From Mitsuokella multacida DSM 20544 (GTDB lineage: Bacteria > Bacillota > Negativicutes > Selenomonadales > Selenomonadaceae): DNA of 42,081 nt. How positions within the stretch are numbered: the first letter of the stretch is position 1; each line of letters begins with the position of its first letter. The notes beneath the pieces were generated by a model. The model searched no databases, was not told the DNA's origin, and worked only from the letters and a program-made list of their open reading frames with translations. Below are positions 35,127 to 41,938 of the stretch, one piece after another. The DNA is taken from NCBI RefSeq assembly GCF_000155955.1, contig NZ_GG697141.2:399984-442064 (forward strand), written 5' to 3'. The translations under genes were made by a program, and so were the position numbers.

Positions 35127-36906
35127 TTGCCTTCTCCTTCCCCGACGCACCCGCACGGAACTGCGAGGCACAGATCTCCCGATAGATACTAGAGCGCTCG
35201 AGCAGTTCCTCATGCGTGCCGCAGGCGAGGAGCCTGCCACCGTCGAGCACGGCGATGCGGTCGGCATGGCGCGCCGTCGCGATGCGCTGCGCGACGATGA
35301 CCTTGGTGAGGTCATGCCCCTCGCGGCGCAGCTCCCGCGTATAACCGTCGAGCGCCGCGTAGAACGCCGACTCCGTCCGCAGGTCGAGCGCGCTCGTGCT
35401 GTCATCGAGCAGCAGGATCTCGGGCTTGCGGATGAGTGCGCGCGCGAGCGCAAGGCGCTGGCGCTGGCCGCCCGACAGGCTCGTGCCGCCCTCCGTCACT
35501 TCTGTACCATAGCCCTCCGGCTGCCGCTCGATGAAGTCCGCCGCCTGCGCGATCTTTGCCGCCCGGCGTATCTCCTCATCGGAGGCCGCATCCATGCCCC
35601 AGGCGATGTTCTCGCCAATCGTCATCGAGAAGAGCTCCGTCTTCTGCAGGACGATGGCCATCTTCCCGCGCAAGGCGTGCAGCACATACGTGCGGACATC
35701 GCGGCCATCAACGAAGACCTCGCCCGCCGTCGCATCGTAGAAGCGCGGCAGCAGCGCGAGCAATGTGCTCTTGCCCGAGCCCGTCGCGCCGACAATGGCC
35801 AGCGTCTCCCCACGCGCCACCGTGAGAGATATATCCGTCAGCACATCTTCCTGCTGGCCCGGATAGCGGAAGGAGGCATGGTGCAGGGCAATGGCCGCTG
35901 GCCTTCCCCTTGAGACTGCCCCGTCCGTCTCGCCATCCTCGCCATCGCGGATTGCAGGCTTCGTCTCCAGCACCTCCTCGAGCCGCCGCTTCGAGGTCAG
36001 GCCGCGCGCGAAGATCTGCAAAATCATCGCGAACATCAGGATGCCGTTGAGGATCAGCACGACGTAGGTCAGCGCGGCCATGACGGTGCCTGGGCCGATC
36101 ATGGCCGACTGCACGTCGAAGGAGCCGATATAGATGACGGCGACAAGTGCCGTGTTCATCACGATGTTGACGAGCGGCAGCAGGCAGGCAATGAGCAGGA
36201 GGACGCGCAGCTGCGCCGCCGCGAGATTGTCGTTGGCCACGCCGAAGCGCTCGTTCTCTCGCGCTTCCTGCCCGTACCCCTTGATGACGCGCGCGCCCTG
36301 GATATCCTCCTGCATGACGCCGTTGAGCGCATCGATCTTCTGCTGCACGAGCAGGAAGAGCGGGTTGCTCTTGTGGACGACGATCACGACCTCGATGAGG
36401 ATGACCGGCACGGCCAGTGCGGCGATCAAGCTGAAGTGGATGTCGAGCGTCAGCAGCGCCGCCGTGCCGGCAATTAGGAAGGTCAGGCTGCGCACGACGC
36501 CGCGCAGCGCCGCACTGACCATCGTCTGGACCTGCGTCGTGTCGCTCGTGATGCGCGTGATCAGCGAGCCCGTGCGGAACGCGTCAATCTGCTCCATCGA
36601 GAGATGCAGGATGCGCCGGAAGCAGTCCTTGCGGATGTCATTGCCGAAATTCTGCGCGCAGAAATTGACGCAGACGCCGCCCATGACACCGCAGACACCG
36701 CCGATTGCGACAATCAGGGCCATCCAGAGGCCCGTCTGCATCACGAGCGAAAGGTCCGGCACGCCGCCGTGATGCAGGCCCAGCACGCCCTCATTGACGA
36801 TGGCCTCCATCAGGCGCGGCTGATAGAGGTCGATGAGGACCTCGCTGACCATGAAGACGATCGTCAGCACGGCATAGTGCCGGTATGGCTTGATATAATG
36901 CAGCAT
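35119..36906 (-). CDS. ABC exporter subunit, half with a degenerate ATP site
   Basis: A 595-residue half-transporter with a six-helix membrane domain (about 10-310) and an ATPase domain (about 345-580) with Walker A GATGSGKS and signature LSGGQRQR. The Walker B is LLLDDSTSALD, with Asp in place of the catalytic Glu, and the switch His is replaced by Gln (IVAQRIA). These changes mark the non-hydrolysing site of heterodimeric exporters such as TM287/288, LmrCD and BmrCD; here the two subunits overlap and surely pair. A terminator-like hairpin lies just before its ribosome site. Confidence 0.93.
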   Translation of the reverse strand: MLHYIKPYRHYAVLTIVFMVSEVLIDLYQPRLMEAIVNEGVLGLHHGGVPDLSLVMQTGLWMALIVAIGGVCGVMGGVCVNFCAQNFGNDIRKDCFRRILHLSMEQIDAFRTGSLITRITSDTTQVQTMVSAALRGVVRSLTFLIAGTAALLTLDIHFSLIAALAVPVILIEVVIVVHKSNPLFLLVQQKIDALNGVMQEDIQGARVIKGYGQEARENERFGVANDNLAAAQLRVLLLIACLLPLVNIVMNTALVAVIYIGSFDVQSAMIGPGTVMAALTYVVLILNGILMFAMILQIFARGLTSKRRLEEVLETKPAIRDGEDGETDGAVSRGRPAAIALHHASFRYPGQQEDVLTDISLTVARGETLAIVGATGSGKSTLLALLPRFYDATAGEVFVDGRDVRTYVLHALRGKMAIVLQKTELFSMTIGENIAWGMDAASDEEIRRAAKIAQAADFIERQPEGYGTEVTEGGTSLSGGQRQRLALARALIRKPEILLLDDSTSALDLRTESAFYAALDGYTRELRREGHDLTKVIVAQRIATARHADRIAVLDGGRLLACGTHEELLERSSIYREICASQFRAGASGKEKANG

Positions 36907-36916
36907 AACTTCTCCT

Positions 36917-36951
36917 AAAAAAATCCTGCCGCCCAGAGGGCTGACAGGATT
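36917..36951 (-). promoter_or_regulatory. Terminator hairpin touching the ribosome site of the ABC exporter operon
   Basis: On the minus strand AATCCTG...GCCC pairs with GGGC...CAGGATT, followed by TTTTTTT, then directly AGGAG and the ATG at 36906. No promoter fits between, so the exporter must be read through this hairpin from upstream (the LUD-VOC promoter or one inside VOC). It works as terminator or attenuator. Confidence 0.8.
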
Positions 36952-36995
36952 TTCGATTCTCCATCAACACATACAATCAACGGTCTACTAGCAGC

Positions 36996-37025
36996 GACAG
37001 CAGCGCCGGCTCACGGCGCTGTCAC
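36996..37025 (-). promoter_or_regulatory. Stem-loop overlapping the VOC stop codon
   Basis: CAGCGCCG / CGGCGCTG with a five-base loop, eight perfect pairs, plus nearby GACAG/CTGTC. No T-run. It lies about 45 bases before the second hairpin, so the two form a tandem pair in the VOC-ABC gap. Confidence 0.65.
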
Positions 37026-37390
37026 ATCGTCGGCGGCAGGATCTCAATCCAGTAGCCGTCCGGGTCGCTGATGAAGTAGATGCCCATCTCCTCGTTCTCA
37101 AAGCAGATGCAGCCCATGGCCTTGTGCTTCGCATGCGCAGCTTCGAAGTCGTCCGTGCGCACGGCGAGGTGGAACTCATTCTCGCCGAGGTTGTAGGGCT
37201 CCTTGCGGCCGTGGATCCAGGTGAGCTCGAGCTCGTGCGGCGTCTGGCCGCCGTCCGAGAGATAGGCGAGCGTGAAGCCCGGTCCCTCGAGTTTGCGCGC
37301 CGGCTTGAAGCCGAGCGCCTCATCGTAGAACTTGAGACTCTTCTCGAGGTCAAGCACATTGAAATTATTGTGGGCAAACTGGAATTTCAT
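37022..37390 (-). CDS. VOC superfamily protein, lactoylglutathione lyase (glyoxalase I)-like
   Basis: A 122-residue metal-dependent protein. His near residue 7 (FAHNN), Glu in HELELTW, His in EFHLAVRTDD and Glu in GYWIEILPP are the four expected metal ligands of glyoxalase I. LDLEKSLKFYDEALGF is typical. Family enzymes isomerise hemithioacetals of methylglyoxal; the thiol cofactor here is unknown. The start at 37390 has AAGGAG eight bases upstream, better than the ATG two codons earlier. It follows the LUD gene by 25 bases. Confidence 0.9.
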   Translation of the reverse strand: MKFQFAHNNFNVLDLEKSLKFYDEALGFKPARKLEGPGFTLAYLSDGGQTPHELELTWIHGRKEPYNLGENEFHLAVRTDDFEAAHAKHKAMGCICFENEEMGIYFISDPDGYWIEILPPTM

Positions 37391-37415
37391 AATCATGTCT
37401 CCTTCTGTCGGTCTA

Positions 37416-38018
37416 TCAGTATCCCAATTTCTCGCGAATCAGGATGAGCTCGCACGCGCCGATCTGCATGGGCTTCTCCCAGAGGATGTTGAGGCTGCGG
37501 CAGATGCGCTCCGGGCTCTTGCAGTCGTAGCAATGGTCCGCCTTGACGGCGCACGGCGTCTTGCGGTGCAGGCGCTGGGCGTTGAGCGGGCTCGCGATGT
37601 TGCGCGCGCGGTCGATGGCACGATGGAGGTCCGGCGCAATCTTGTTCTCGCCGACGACGAAGTAGAGGCGCTCGTGCTTCGTCAGCGTCGCTGCCACGCG
37701 GTTGCCGCTGCCGTCGATATTGACGAGCTCGCCCGTCTCCGCGACGCCGTTGAGCGACGTGATGTAGACATCCGCGAGGTAAGCCTTCGCCTTCGCCTCG
37801 TCGCCCGTCATCTCCTCGCGCCAGTGCCAGTAGACCGTGTTCTCCTTTTTGAGCTTCTCATAGAGGCCCATCTCCTCGAGCGTCATCGAGCCGCCGAAGC
37901 CGACCGTCTTGCCCTTGATGGACGCTGTCAGATAGGCAGCCGCCTCTTCCTTCGTATCAAATACCTTGAGCGCGATGCCGCGCCATTTGAGATTCGCTTC
38001 CAATGCTTTCGTGTCCAT
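37416..38018 (-). CDS. LUD-domain (LutC/YkgG-like) lactate utilization family protein
   Basis: A 200-residue protein of the LUD family. TVGFGGSMTLEEMGLYEKL and the NGVAETGELVNIDGSGNRVAA segment are the family core; VVGENKIAPDL and CYDCKSPERICRSL (three conserved Cys) are typical of the stand-alone DUF162 group. LUD proteins occur in lactate-oxidising complexes, but stand-alone members like this have no proven role. The start at 38018 follows AGGGGG; a longer frame has no ribosome site. First gene of a probable LUD-VOC-ABC-ABC unit. Confidence 0.88.
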   Translation of the reverse strand: MDTKALEANLKWRGIALKVFDTKEEAAAYLTASIKGKTVGFGGSMTLEEMGLYEKLKKENTVYWHWREEMTGDEAKAKAYLADVYITSLNGVAETGELVNIDGSGNRVAATLTKHERLYFVVGENKIAPDLHRAIDRARNIASPLNAQRLHRKTPCAVKADHCYDCKSPERICRSLNILWEKPMQIGACELILIREKLGY

Positions 38019-38065
38019 AGACAAGCCCCCTGTCCGAATACATGCTCTTATCATCTATATCTATC

Positions 38066-38093
38066 AGTATAGCAGATTTGTGCCGTCAGGCAA
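38066..38093 (-). promoter_or_regulatory. Promoter of the LUD-VOC unit
   Basis: TTGCCT (38093-38088), a 16-base spacer and TATACT (38071-38066) on the minus strand, giving a leader of about 45 bases. Confidence 0.6.
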
Positions 38094-38130
38094 GCACGCA
38101 CTTTTTACCAAGTGCCCCGCCCGCATCGCC

Positions 38131-38159
38131 TTTTCAGATGCGTGCTTTGCGCGTATAAT
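38131..38159 (+). promoter_or_regulatory. Promoter of the alpha/beta hydrolase gene
   Basis: TTTTCA (38131-38136), a 17-base spacer and TATAAT (38154-38159), about 40 bases before the start. Confidence 0.65.
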
Positions 38160-38197
38160 AAGGGGCAATGACACTAGGAAACGAGGGATCCCAAAAT

Positions 38198-38965
38198 ATG
38201 GAAAAGCATTTTGACATCAACGAGCAGGGCCTGAGCATCCGCTGCAAGCTCATCTGCAGCAATAGCGACAAGACAGCGCGCACCTTCGAGCACATCGCCA
38301 TCGTCACGCACGGCTTCGGCAGCAACAAGGAGACGGCCGGCACGGCGAATTTCGGCGAACACCTGACCTCCAAGTACAAGGGCTGGGGCGTCATCGCCTT
38401 CGACTGGCCCTGCCACGGCATGGACGCGCGCAAGAAGCTGACCATCAGCGAGTGCCTGACCTACCTGACCATCGTCACGGAGTACGCCAAGCGCGAGCTC
38501 CAGGCCAAAGACGTCTGCATCTACTCGACGAGCCTCGGCGGCTACCTGACGCTGCGCTACCTCATCGAGGTCGGCAATCCTTTCCGCAAGATTGCCCTGC
38601 GCTGCCCGGCCATTCACATGTACGAGACGATGTACAGCCGCATCCCAGACGCCGACAAGACAAAGCTCGCAAAGGGCAAGGAAATCCAGATCGGCTTCGA
38701 GCGCAAGATGAAAGTCGACCAAGCCTTCTTCGATGACCTCAAGTCCTTCTGCCCGCTCGACCACGAGTACTTCGACTTCGCCGACAATATGCTGATCCTG
38801 CACGGCACGAAAGACGAGATGATCCCGTTCGAGGACGCAAAAGACTTCGCCGAGAACAACGTCATCGAATTCATCCCCGTCGAGGGCGCCAACCACCCGT
38901 TCCAGAACCCCAACCACATGGCACTCGCCATCCACAAGATCATCGAGTTCTTCCACGAAGACTGA
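38198..38965 (+). CDS. Alpha/beta hydrolase (serine esterase/lipase-like)
   Basis: A 255-residue soluble hydrolase. The oxyanion HGF motif (38-40) follows a hydrophobic strand, then FDWPCHG, the nucleophile Ser112 in YSTSLGG (a GxSxG variant with Ser at the first position), Asp in HGTKDEMIP and His in GANHPF. Substrate unknown; the fold is close to BAAT/lysophospholipase-like hydrolases. The start at 38198 follows GAGGGAT. It ends 15 bases before the stop of the converging HTH gene. No signal peptide. Confidence 0.88.
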   Translation: MEKHFDINEQGLSIRCKLICSNSDKTARTFEHIAIVTHGFGSNKETAGTANFGEHLTSKYKGWGVIAFDWPCHGMDARKKLTISECLTYLTIVTEYAKRELQAKDVCIYSTSLGGYLTLRYLIEVGNPFRKIALRCPAIHMYETMYSRIPDADKTKLAKGKEIQIGFERKMKVDQAFFDDLKSFCPLDHEYFDFADNMLILHGTKDEMIPFEDAKDFAENNVIEFIPVEGANHPFQNPNHMALAIHKIIEFFHED

Positions 38966-38980
38966 ACTGCCCGCCAGAAG

Positions 38981-39409
38981 TCATGCAAGTGGTTTCTCCC
39001 CCAGCCGTTCGAGCAGCAGATTCGCATCAATGACATTAAGATGATGCTCTAAGGCATACCAGATGATACTATCAAAGGAGTTGCGGGCGTAAAGTGCCTC
39101 ACAGCCTGCATAGTACAGCAGATGCTGTGCTTCCTTGGCTGTCAATCCCATTGCTAGGGCCAACAGCAGGACCTTGCTGCGCGCCGGATGCTTCTTGTGC
39201 CCGTCAAAGATGTGGTAGCCGTACGTCGGCTCCATCCCCGTCCGGCGGATTACATCGGCTTTCTTGAGCTGCTTCTCCTCGAGCAATCCCTGCAAGAACA
39301 CTGCCAGCGACATATCCCGAAGCTCATGCCGGTTCTCCTCCAGATAATGCTCGACCTCCTTCACCTTCTCAATCTCATGTTCCAGTTCCTCGGTATCTTT
39401 TTTCATCAT
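38981..39409 (-). CDS. Helix-turn-helix regulator paired with the Ser/Thr kinase
   Basis: A 142-residue protein with a charged coiled-coil-like N-terminus (about 5-30), a helix-turn-helix region (about 45-95: ADVIRRTGMEPTYGYHIFDGHKKHPARSKVLLLA, split here as an XRE-like fold) and a C-terminal helical part (95-142). I recall such small regulators next to transmembrane Ser/Thr kinases in other Firmicutes, but no function is known to me. It is divergent from the kinase gene with 87 bases between starts, and a perfect inverted repeat lies in the gap. It may be both regulator and phosphorylation target of that kinase (inference). GGGGAG precedes the ATG. Confidence 0.8.
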   Translation of the reverse strand: MMKKDTEELEHEIEKVKEVEHYLEENRHELRDMSLAVFLQGLLEEKQLKKADVIRRTGMEPTYGYHIFDGHKKHPARSKVLLLALAMGLTAKEAQHLLYYAGCEALYARNSFDSIIWYALEHHLNVIDANLLLERLGEKPLA

Positions 39410-39441
39410 CGCAATCTCCCCTTGCAGAAGTGAATATTTCT

Positions 39442-39463
39442 CTCTATACTCAAAACTATAGAG
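39442..39463. promoter_or_regulatory. Inverted repeat between the divergent HTH and kinase genes, candidate operator
   Basis: CTCTATA (39442-39448), eight bases, TATAGAG (39457-39463): perfect seven-base arms. They overlap possible -10 elements of both directions (TATAGA on each strand), so one bound dimer could switch both genes. Confidence 0.6.
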
Positions 39464-39496
39464 GATTTACAGAGAATCGGCAAGGGGGTGACATCG

Positions 39497-41008
39497 ATGG
39501 CAATGGAAAAGACAGAGGAAGCAGGAAAGCGGGCCAGTCAGCTCGTTGCAGACTACTTAGCGAGCCGTTACCATACGCTGCGCATCATCAAGGAATCCCC
39601 GCATGGCACGATTTCTCTCGTCGAAGATACGATGGCAGACCAATCGCACGGCAGGCCCATCTTTGTCAAGAAGAGCCTCCAAGCCATGGGGCTTCCCTAC
39701 AAAGAACTGCAGGACATCGGTTGCGAGGTCTTCCCCAAGGTATTCTACACGGCAGAACTGCCGCCTGCCGGCACGACCATTGTCATCGAAGAATTCATTG
39801 CCGGAGAACCGCTGTCCAACCGGCTCGAGCAAAAGCATTACCTGACGCCTCAAGAGGCCACTCGCCTGATCTTGACCTTATGCAGCGGCCTGACACTCCT
39901 GCACCAGCACGGCATCCTCCATCGCGACATCAAGCCATCGAACATCATGGAGCCGCCCGGCGCGAGCTCGAGCGGCCTCTACCGGCTCATCGACTTCGAT
40001 GCCGCGCGGACCGTCAAAGAAGGGCACGAAGAAGACACGCGGCTGCTCGGCACAAAAGGCTATGCGCCGCCGGAGCAGTATGGCAGCGCCCAGACCGATG
40101 CGCGCAGTGATTTATACGCACTCGGCGTCACCGTCCGCGAACTTCTGGGCCCCGACTACCACGGTCCGCTGCGCCCCATCCTTGCAAAATGCACGGAACA
40201 GGACCCCGCTCGCCGCTACCAGAGCGCTGCCAAGCTCGCCCGCGCCGTGCGCCATGCAAAGCTCTTTTACTATGGCAGGCGCGCACTCATCCTGACAGGC
40301 ATCGCATTCTGCTCTCTTGCCGCCATCCTGCTCTGGCATCGCTTCCGCTATCCCGAACAGCCTCTGCCCGGTCATGACGAACTGCAAAATTTCAGCCATG
40401 AGGTAAAAAAAGCCGTCAAGAACGAAGAGCAGTCTCTCAAAAATAGCGTCGAACAGGCAAAAAAACAGCTCGATCCGCCTGCACAACTGCCGGCTTCATC
40501 CGCACCAGCAAAAGACAGCACGGCTACAGCCCCACAAGCAGCCCCCACATCCCAAGCTGCGCCAACTGCCACAAGATCTGCCACCACAGACGAAGAAGCC
40601 CCTGAGACAGCTCCCAACCGCGTGCGCGTCCGCCTCTACTGCAACGGCGACCGCCTCAACGCCTGGATGGACCAATGGGACACCCCTATCCGAAATGGTG
40701 GTGCCACTCAGATTGTCCCCGCCGCCGTCTGGCAGAGCGGCTCACTGTCTGCCTACAGTATCACAGCCAGGATAACGAATGAAAGCGACGAGATCTTTGC
40801 CTCCCCCATCCTTACCGTCTCCGACGGCAGCAATCAGGAGACTACCACCGCCGGTGCCATCGTCCCCGGCGCCACAGCCGAGCTCACCATCCCGCTCGGC
40901 AGTTTCCCCACACGCGACGGCGGCACCCATCTCACCGTCACCACCACCGGCATGGGCCCCCAGGTCATCTCCACCCCGACCTTTGCACTTGACTTCCGCG
41001 CAAAATGA
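39497..41008 (+). CDS. Transmembrane Ser/Thr protein kinase (Hanks type) with extracytoplasmic beta domain
   Basis: A 503-residue type of membrane kinase. The cytosolic kinase domain (about 25-255) has a poor glycine loop (ESPHGTISLV), Lys58/59 in IFVKKS, HRDIKPSN (142-149), DFD (166-168) in place of DFG, and a YAPPEQYG activation segment end. A membrane helix follows (about 263-281), then a charged stretch, an Ala/Pro/Thr-rich linker (about 325-375) and a C-terminal domain rich in strands (376-503). No PASTA repeats are present, so it is not a PrkC/Stk-type wall sensor. The ligand is unknown. The ATG at 39497 has AAGGGGGTG six bases upstream; a GTG at 39488 lies inside that site. Confidence 0.9.
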   Translation: MAMEKTEEAGKRASQLVADYLASRYHTLRIIKESPHGTISLVEDTMADQSHGRPIFVKKSLQAMGLPYKELQDIGCEVFPKVFYTAELPPAGTTIVIEEFIAGEPLSNRLEQKHYLTPQEATRLILTLCSGLTLLHQHGILHRDIKPSNIMEPPGASSSGLYRLIDFDAARTVKEGHEEDTRLLGTKGYAPPEQYGSAQTDARSDLYALGVTVRELLGPDYHGPLRPILAKCTEQDPARRYQSAAKLARAVRHAKLFYYGRRALILTGIAFCSLAAILLWHRFRYPEQPLPGHDELQNFSHEVKKAVKNEEQSLKNSVEQAKKQLDPPAQLPASSAPAKDSTATAPQAAPTSQAAPTATRSATTDEEAPETAPNRVRVRLYCNGDRLNAWMDQWDTPIRNGGATQIVPAAVWQSGSLSAYSITARITNESDEIFASPILTVSDGSNQETTTAGAIVPGATAELTIPLGSFPTRDGGTHLTVTTTGMGPQVISTPTFALDFRAK

Positions 41009-41026
41009 TACCGTTCCAGTAAGGCA

Positions 41027-41065
41027 AAATGTCCCCGCAGGACAACAAATCCTGCGGGGACATTT
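41027..41065. terminator. Bidirectional hairpin between the kinase and XRE genes
   Basis: AAATGTCCCCGCAGGA / TCCTGCGGGGACATTT, a perfect 16-base-pair stem with a seven-base loop. T-runs are short on both sides (ATTTGTATA on plus, ATTTTGCC on minus). It probably ends both converging transcripts. Confidence 0.85.
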
Positions 41066-41083
41066 GTATAATGAAAAAAGGAG

Positions 41084-41515
41084 TCAATGTCTGTCTGTCG
41101 GTGCTGCGCCTGCAGCAGTCGGACTCTTTGGAGCAGCCGCCGTATTCTTCACACGCGGGCGGCTGCTTTCAGTTGACGATACATCATTGCTCTCACGCGC
41201 ATATACTGCGTCAAGCGTGATGTCTACGATATCCTTTCCTTCGTCGCTCAGATCCAGGTACTTGCGAAGATGGCTGCTCGTCCGCGCATCCGCTTCGCGC
41301 AGCTTCTCCGCCAGTGCATCCTCCTCCCCGAGGATGTAATCCGTCGAGACATGATAGAGCTGAGCAAGTTCGCGCAACTTTCGCGACGGCGCGCTCGCGC
41401 CACTCTCATACTTGTTGTAAGCCGTCCTCGTGATGCCGAGGATCCTCGCGACCTCCGTCTGCGATAGCCCTTCCCGCTTGCGCAGCGCACGCAGCCGTTG
41501 AGCCGTCAGGTTCAT
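41084..41515 (-). CDS. XRE-family transcriptional regulator
   Basis: A 143-residue DNA-binding protein. A clear N-terminal HTH (LRALRKREGLSQTEVARILG, then TRTAYNKYESGASAPSRKLRELAQLYHVSTDYILG, about 5-65), followed by a helical segment and a Ser/Ala/Pro-rich tail. Resembles small phage- or element-borne repressors as well as host stress regulators. CCTCCTTT on the plus strand gives an AAAGGAGG site upstream. Possible operators lie at 41533-41550 and 41622-41640 in the AT-rich region upstream, which is close to the IS607 end. Confidence 0.92.
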   Translation of the reverse strand: MNLTAQRLRALRKREGLSQTEVARILGITRTAYNKYESGASAPSRKLRELAQLYHVSTDYILGEEDALAEKLREADARTSSHLRKYLDLSDEGKDIVDITLDAVYARESNDVSSTESSRPRVKNTAAAPKSPTAAGAAPTDRH

Positions 41516-41532
41516 CCTGCCCCCTCCTTTCC

Positions 41533-41550
41533 TACCATATAGTATAGGTA
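41533..41550 (-). promoter_or_regulatory. XRE promoter -10 inside a TACC...GGTA inverted repeat
   Basis: TATACT (41546-41541, minus) is the best -10 of the XRE gene, flanked by TACC (41533-41536) and GGTA (41547-41550). The -35 is weak. Such a site fits autorepression, but the arms are only four bases. Confidence 0.4.
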
Positions 41551-41621
41551 GAAAATCAAAGGCACAAAAGATGTGAGTTTTTTTTACATAATTAGCATGA
41601 ATTTAGAACAAAATGTAGAAA

Positions 41622-41640
41622 TAGTGAGTTATAATCACTA
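41622..41640. promoter_or_regulatory. Dyad TAGTGA-N7-TCACTA around a TATAAT, candidate operator
   Basis: Perfect six-base arms TAGTGA (41622-41627) and TCACTA (41635-41640) enclose TATAAT (41630-41635) on the plus strand. No -35 is seen. It lies 107 bases from the divergent XRE start, a typical place for a phage-type repressor site. Confidence 0.5.
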
Positions 41641-41694
41641 ATAGTGTGTTTCTCTCTACTGAAGTACATAAAATCCATCAAAGGAGGTTCGCGT

Positions 41695-41745
41695 GTGCAA
41701 TACATAGAAAAGGCAAGCTATTTTCAGAAAATAGAGAGTAAATAA
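41695..41745 (+). CDS. Possible 16-residue ORF behind a strong ribosome site
   Basis: GTG start with AAAGGAGG seven bases upstream, reading MQYIEKASYFQKIESK then TAA. The ribosome site is the best in the region, yet the peptide is tiny. It could be a leader peptide, or the 5' remnant of a gene cut by the insertion element. No similarity is recognised. Confidence 0.3.
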   Translation: MQYIEKASYFQKIESK

Positions 41746-41785
41746 TTATTTTTACCTATCCTTGCAATAGAAAGAAGGCATTACT

Positions 41786-41857
41786 ATGGGTAATAATCAA
41801 TCTAACTACATGCAACAAAGTATCCCCCAACAACTAGGAGTTTTCTTAGGTTATTAA
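41786..41857 (+). CDS. Possible 23-residue ORF
   Basis: ATG start with AGAAGG about eight bases upstream, reading MGNNQSNYMQQSIPQQLGVF then three residues and TAA. Polar and Gln/Asn-rich with a hydrophobic end. It lies just before the IS607 promoter. Could be chance in AT-rich DNA. Confidence 0.25.
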   Translation: MGNNQSNYMQQSIPQQLGVFLGY

Positions 41858-41862
41858 TTATG

Positions 41863-41891
41863 TAGACAAATATGTATATTCGTGATATTAT
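41863..41891 (+). promoter_or_regulatory. IS607 transposase promoter
   Basis: TAGACA (41863-41868), a 17-base spacer and TATTAT (41886-41891), each one base off consensus. The start would be near 41898, inside the region between the arms of the 12-bp inverted repeat. Confidence 0.7.
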
Positions 41892-41938
41892 ATAAACAGA
41901 GGAGGGATATGGCTATGCGCATACCCAATATCACGAAT
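41878..41938 (+). repeat. 12-bp inverted repeat flanking the transposase ribosome site
   Basis: ATTCGTGATATT (41878-41889) and AATATCACGAAT (41927-41938) are perfect reverse complements, 37 bases apart, with GGAGGG and the start codon between them. The left arm is upstream of the predicted transcription start, the right arm is inside the coding sequence. Confidence 0.8.

Larger units (their letters stand above)
41551..41862. other. AT-rich region between the XRE gene and IS607
   Basis: About 310 bases without a proven gene, clearly AT-richer than the rest of the window. It holds a TAGTGA-N7-TCACTA dyad, a strong Shine-Dalgarno at 41680-41687 and two possible tiny ORFs. The left end of the insertion element must lie in or near it, but I cannot place it because this family has no terminal inverted repeats. 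Confidence 0.6.
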
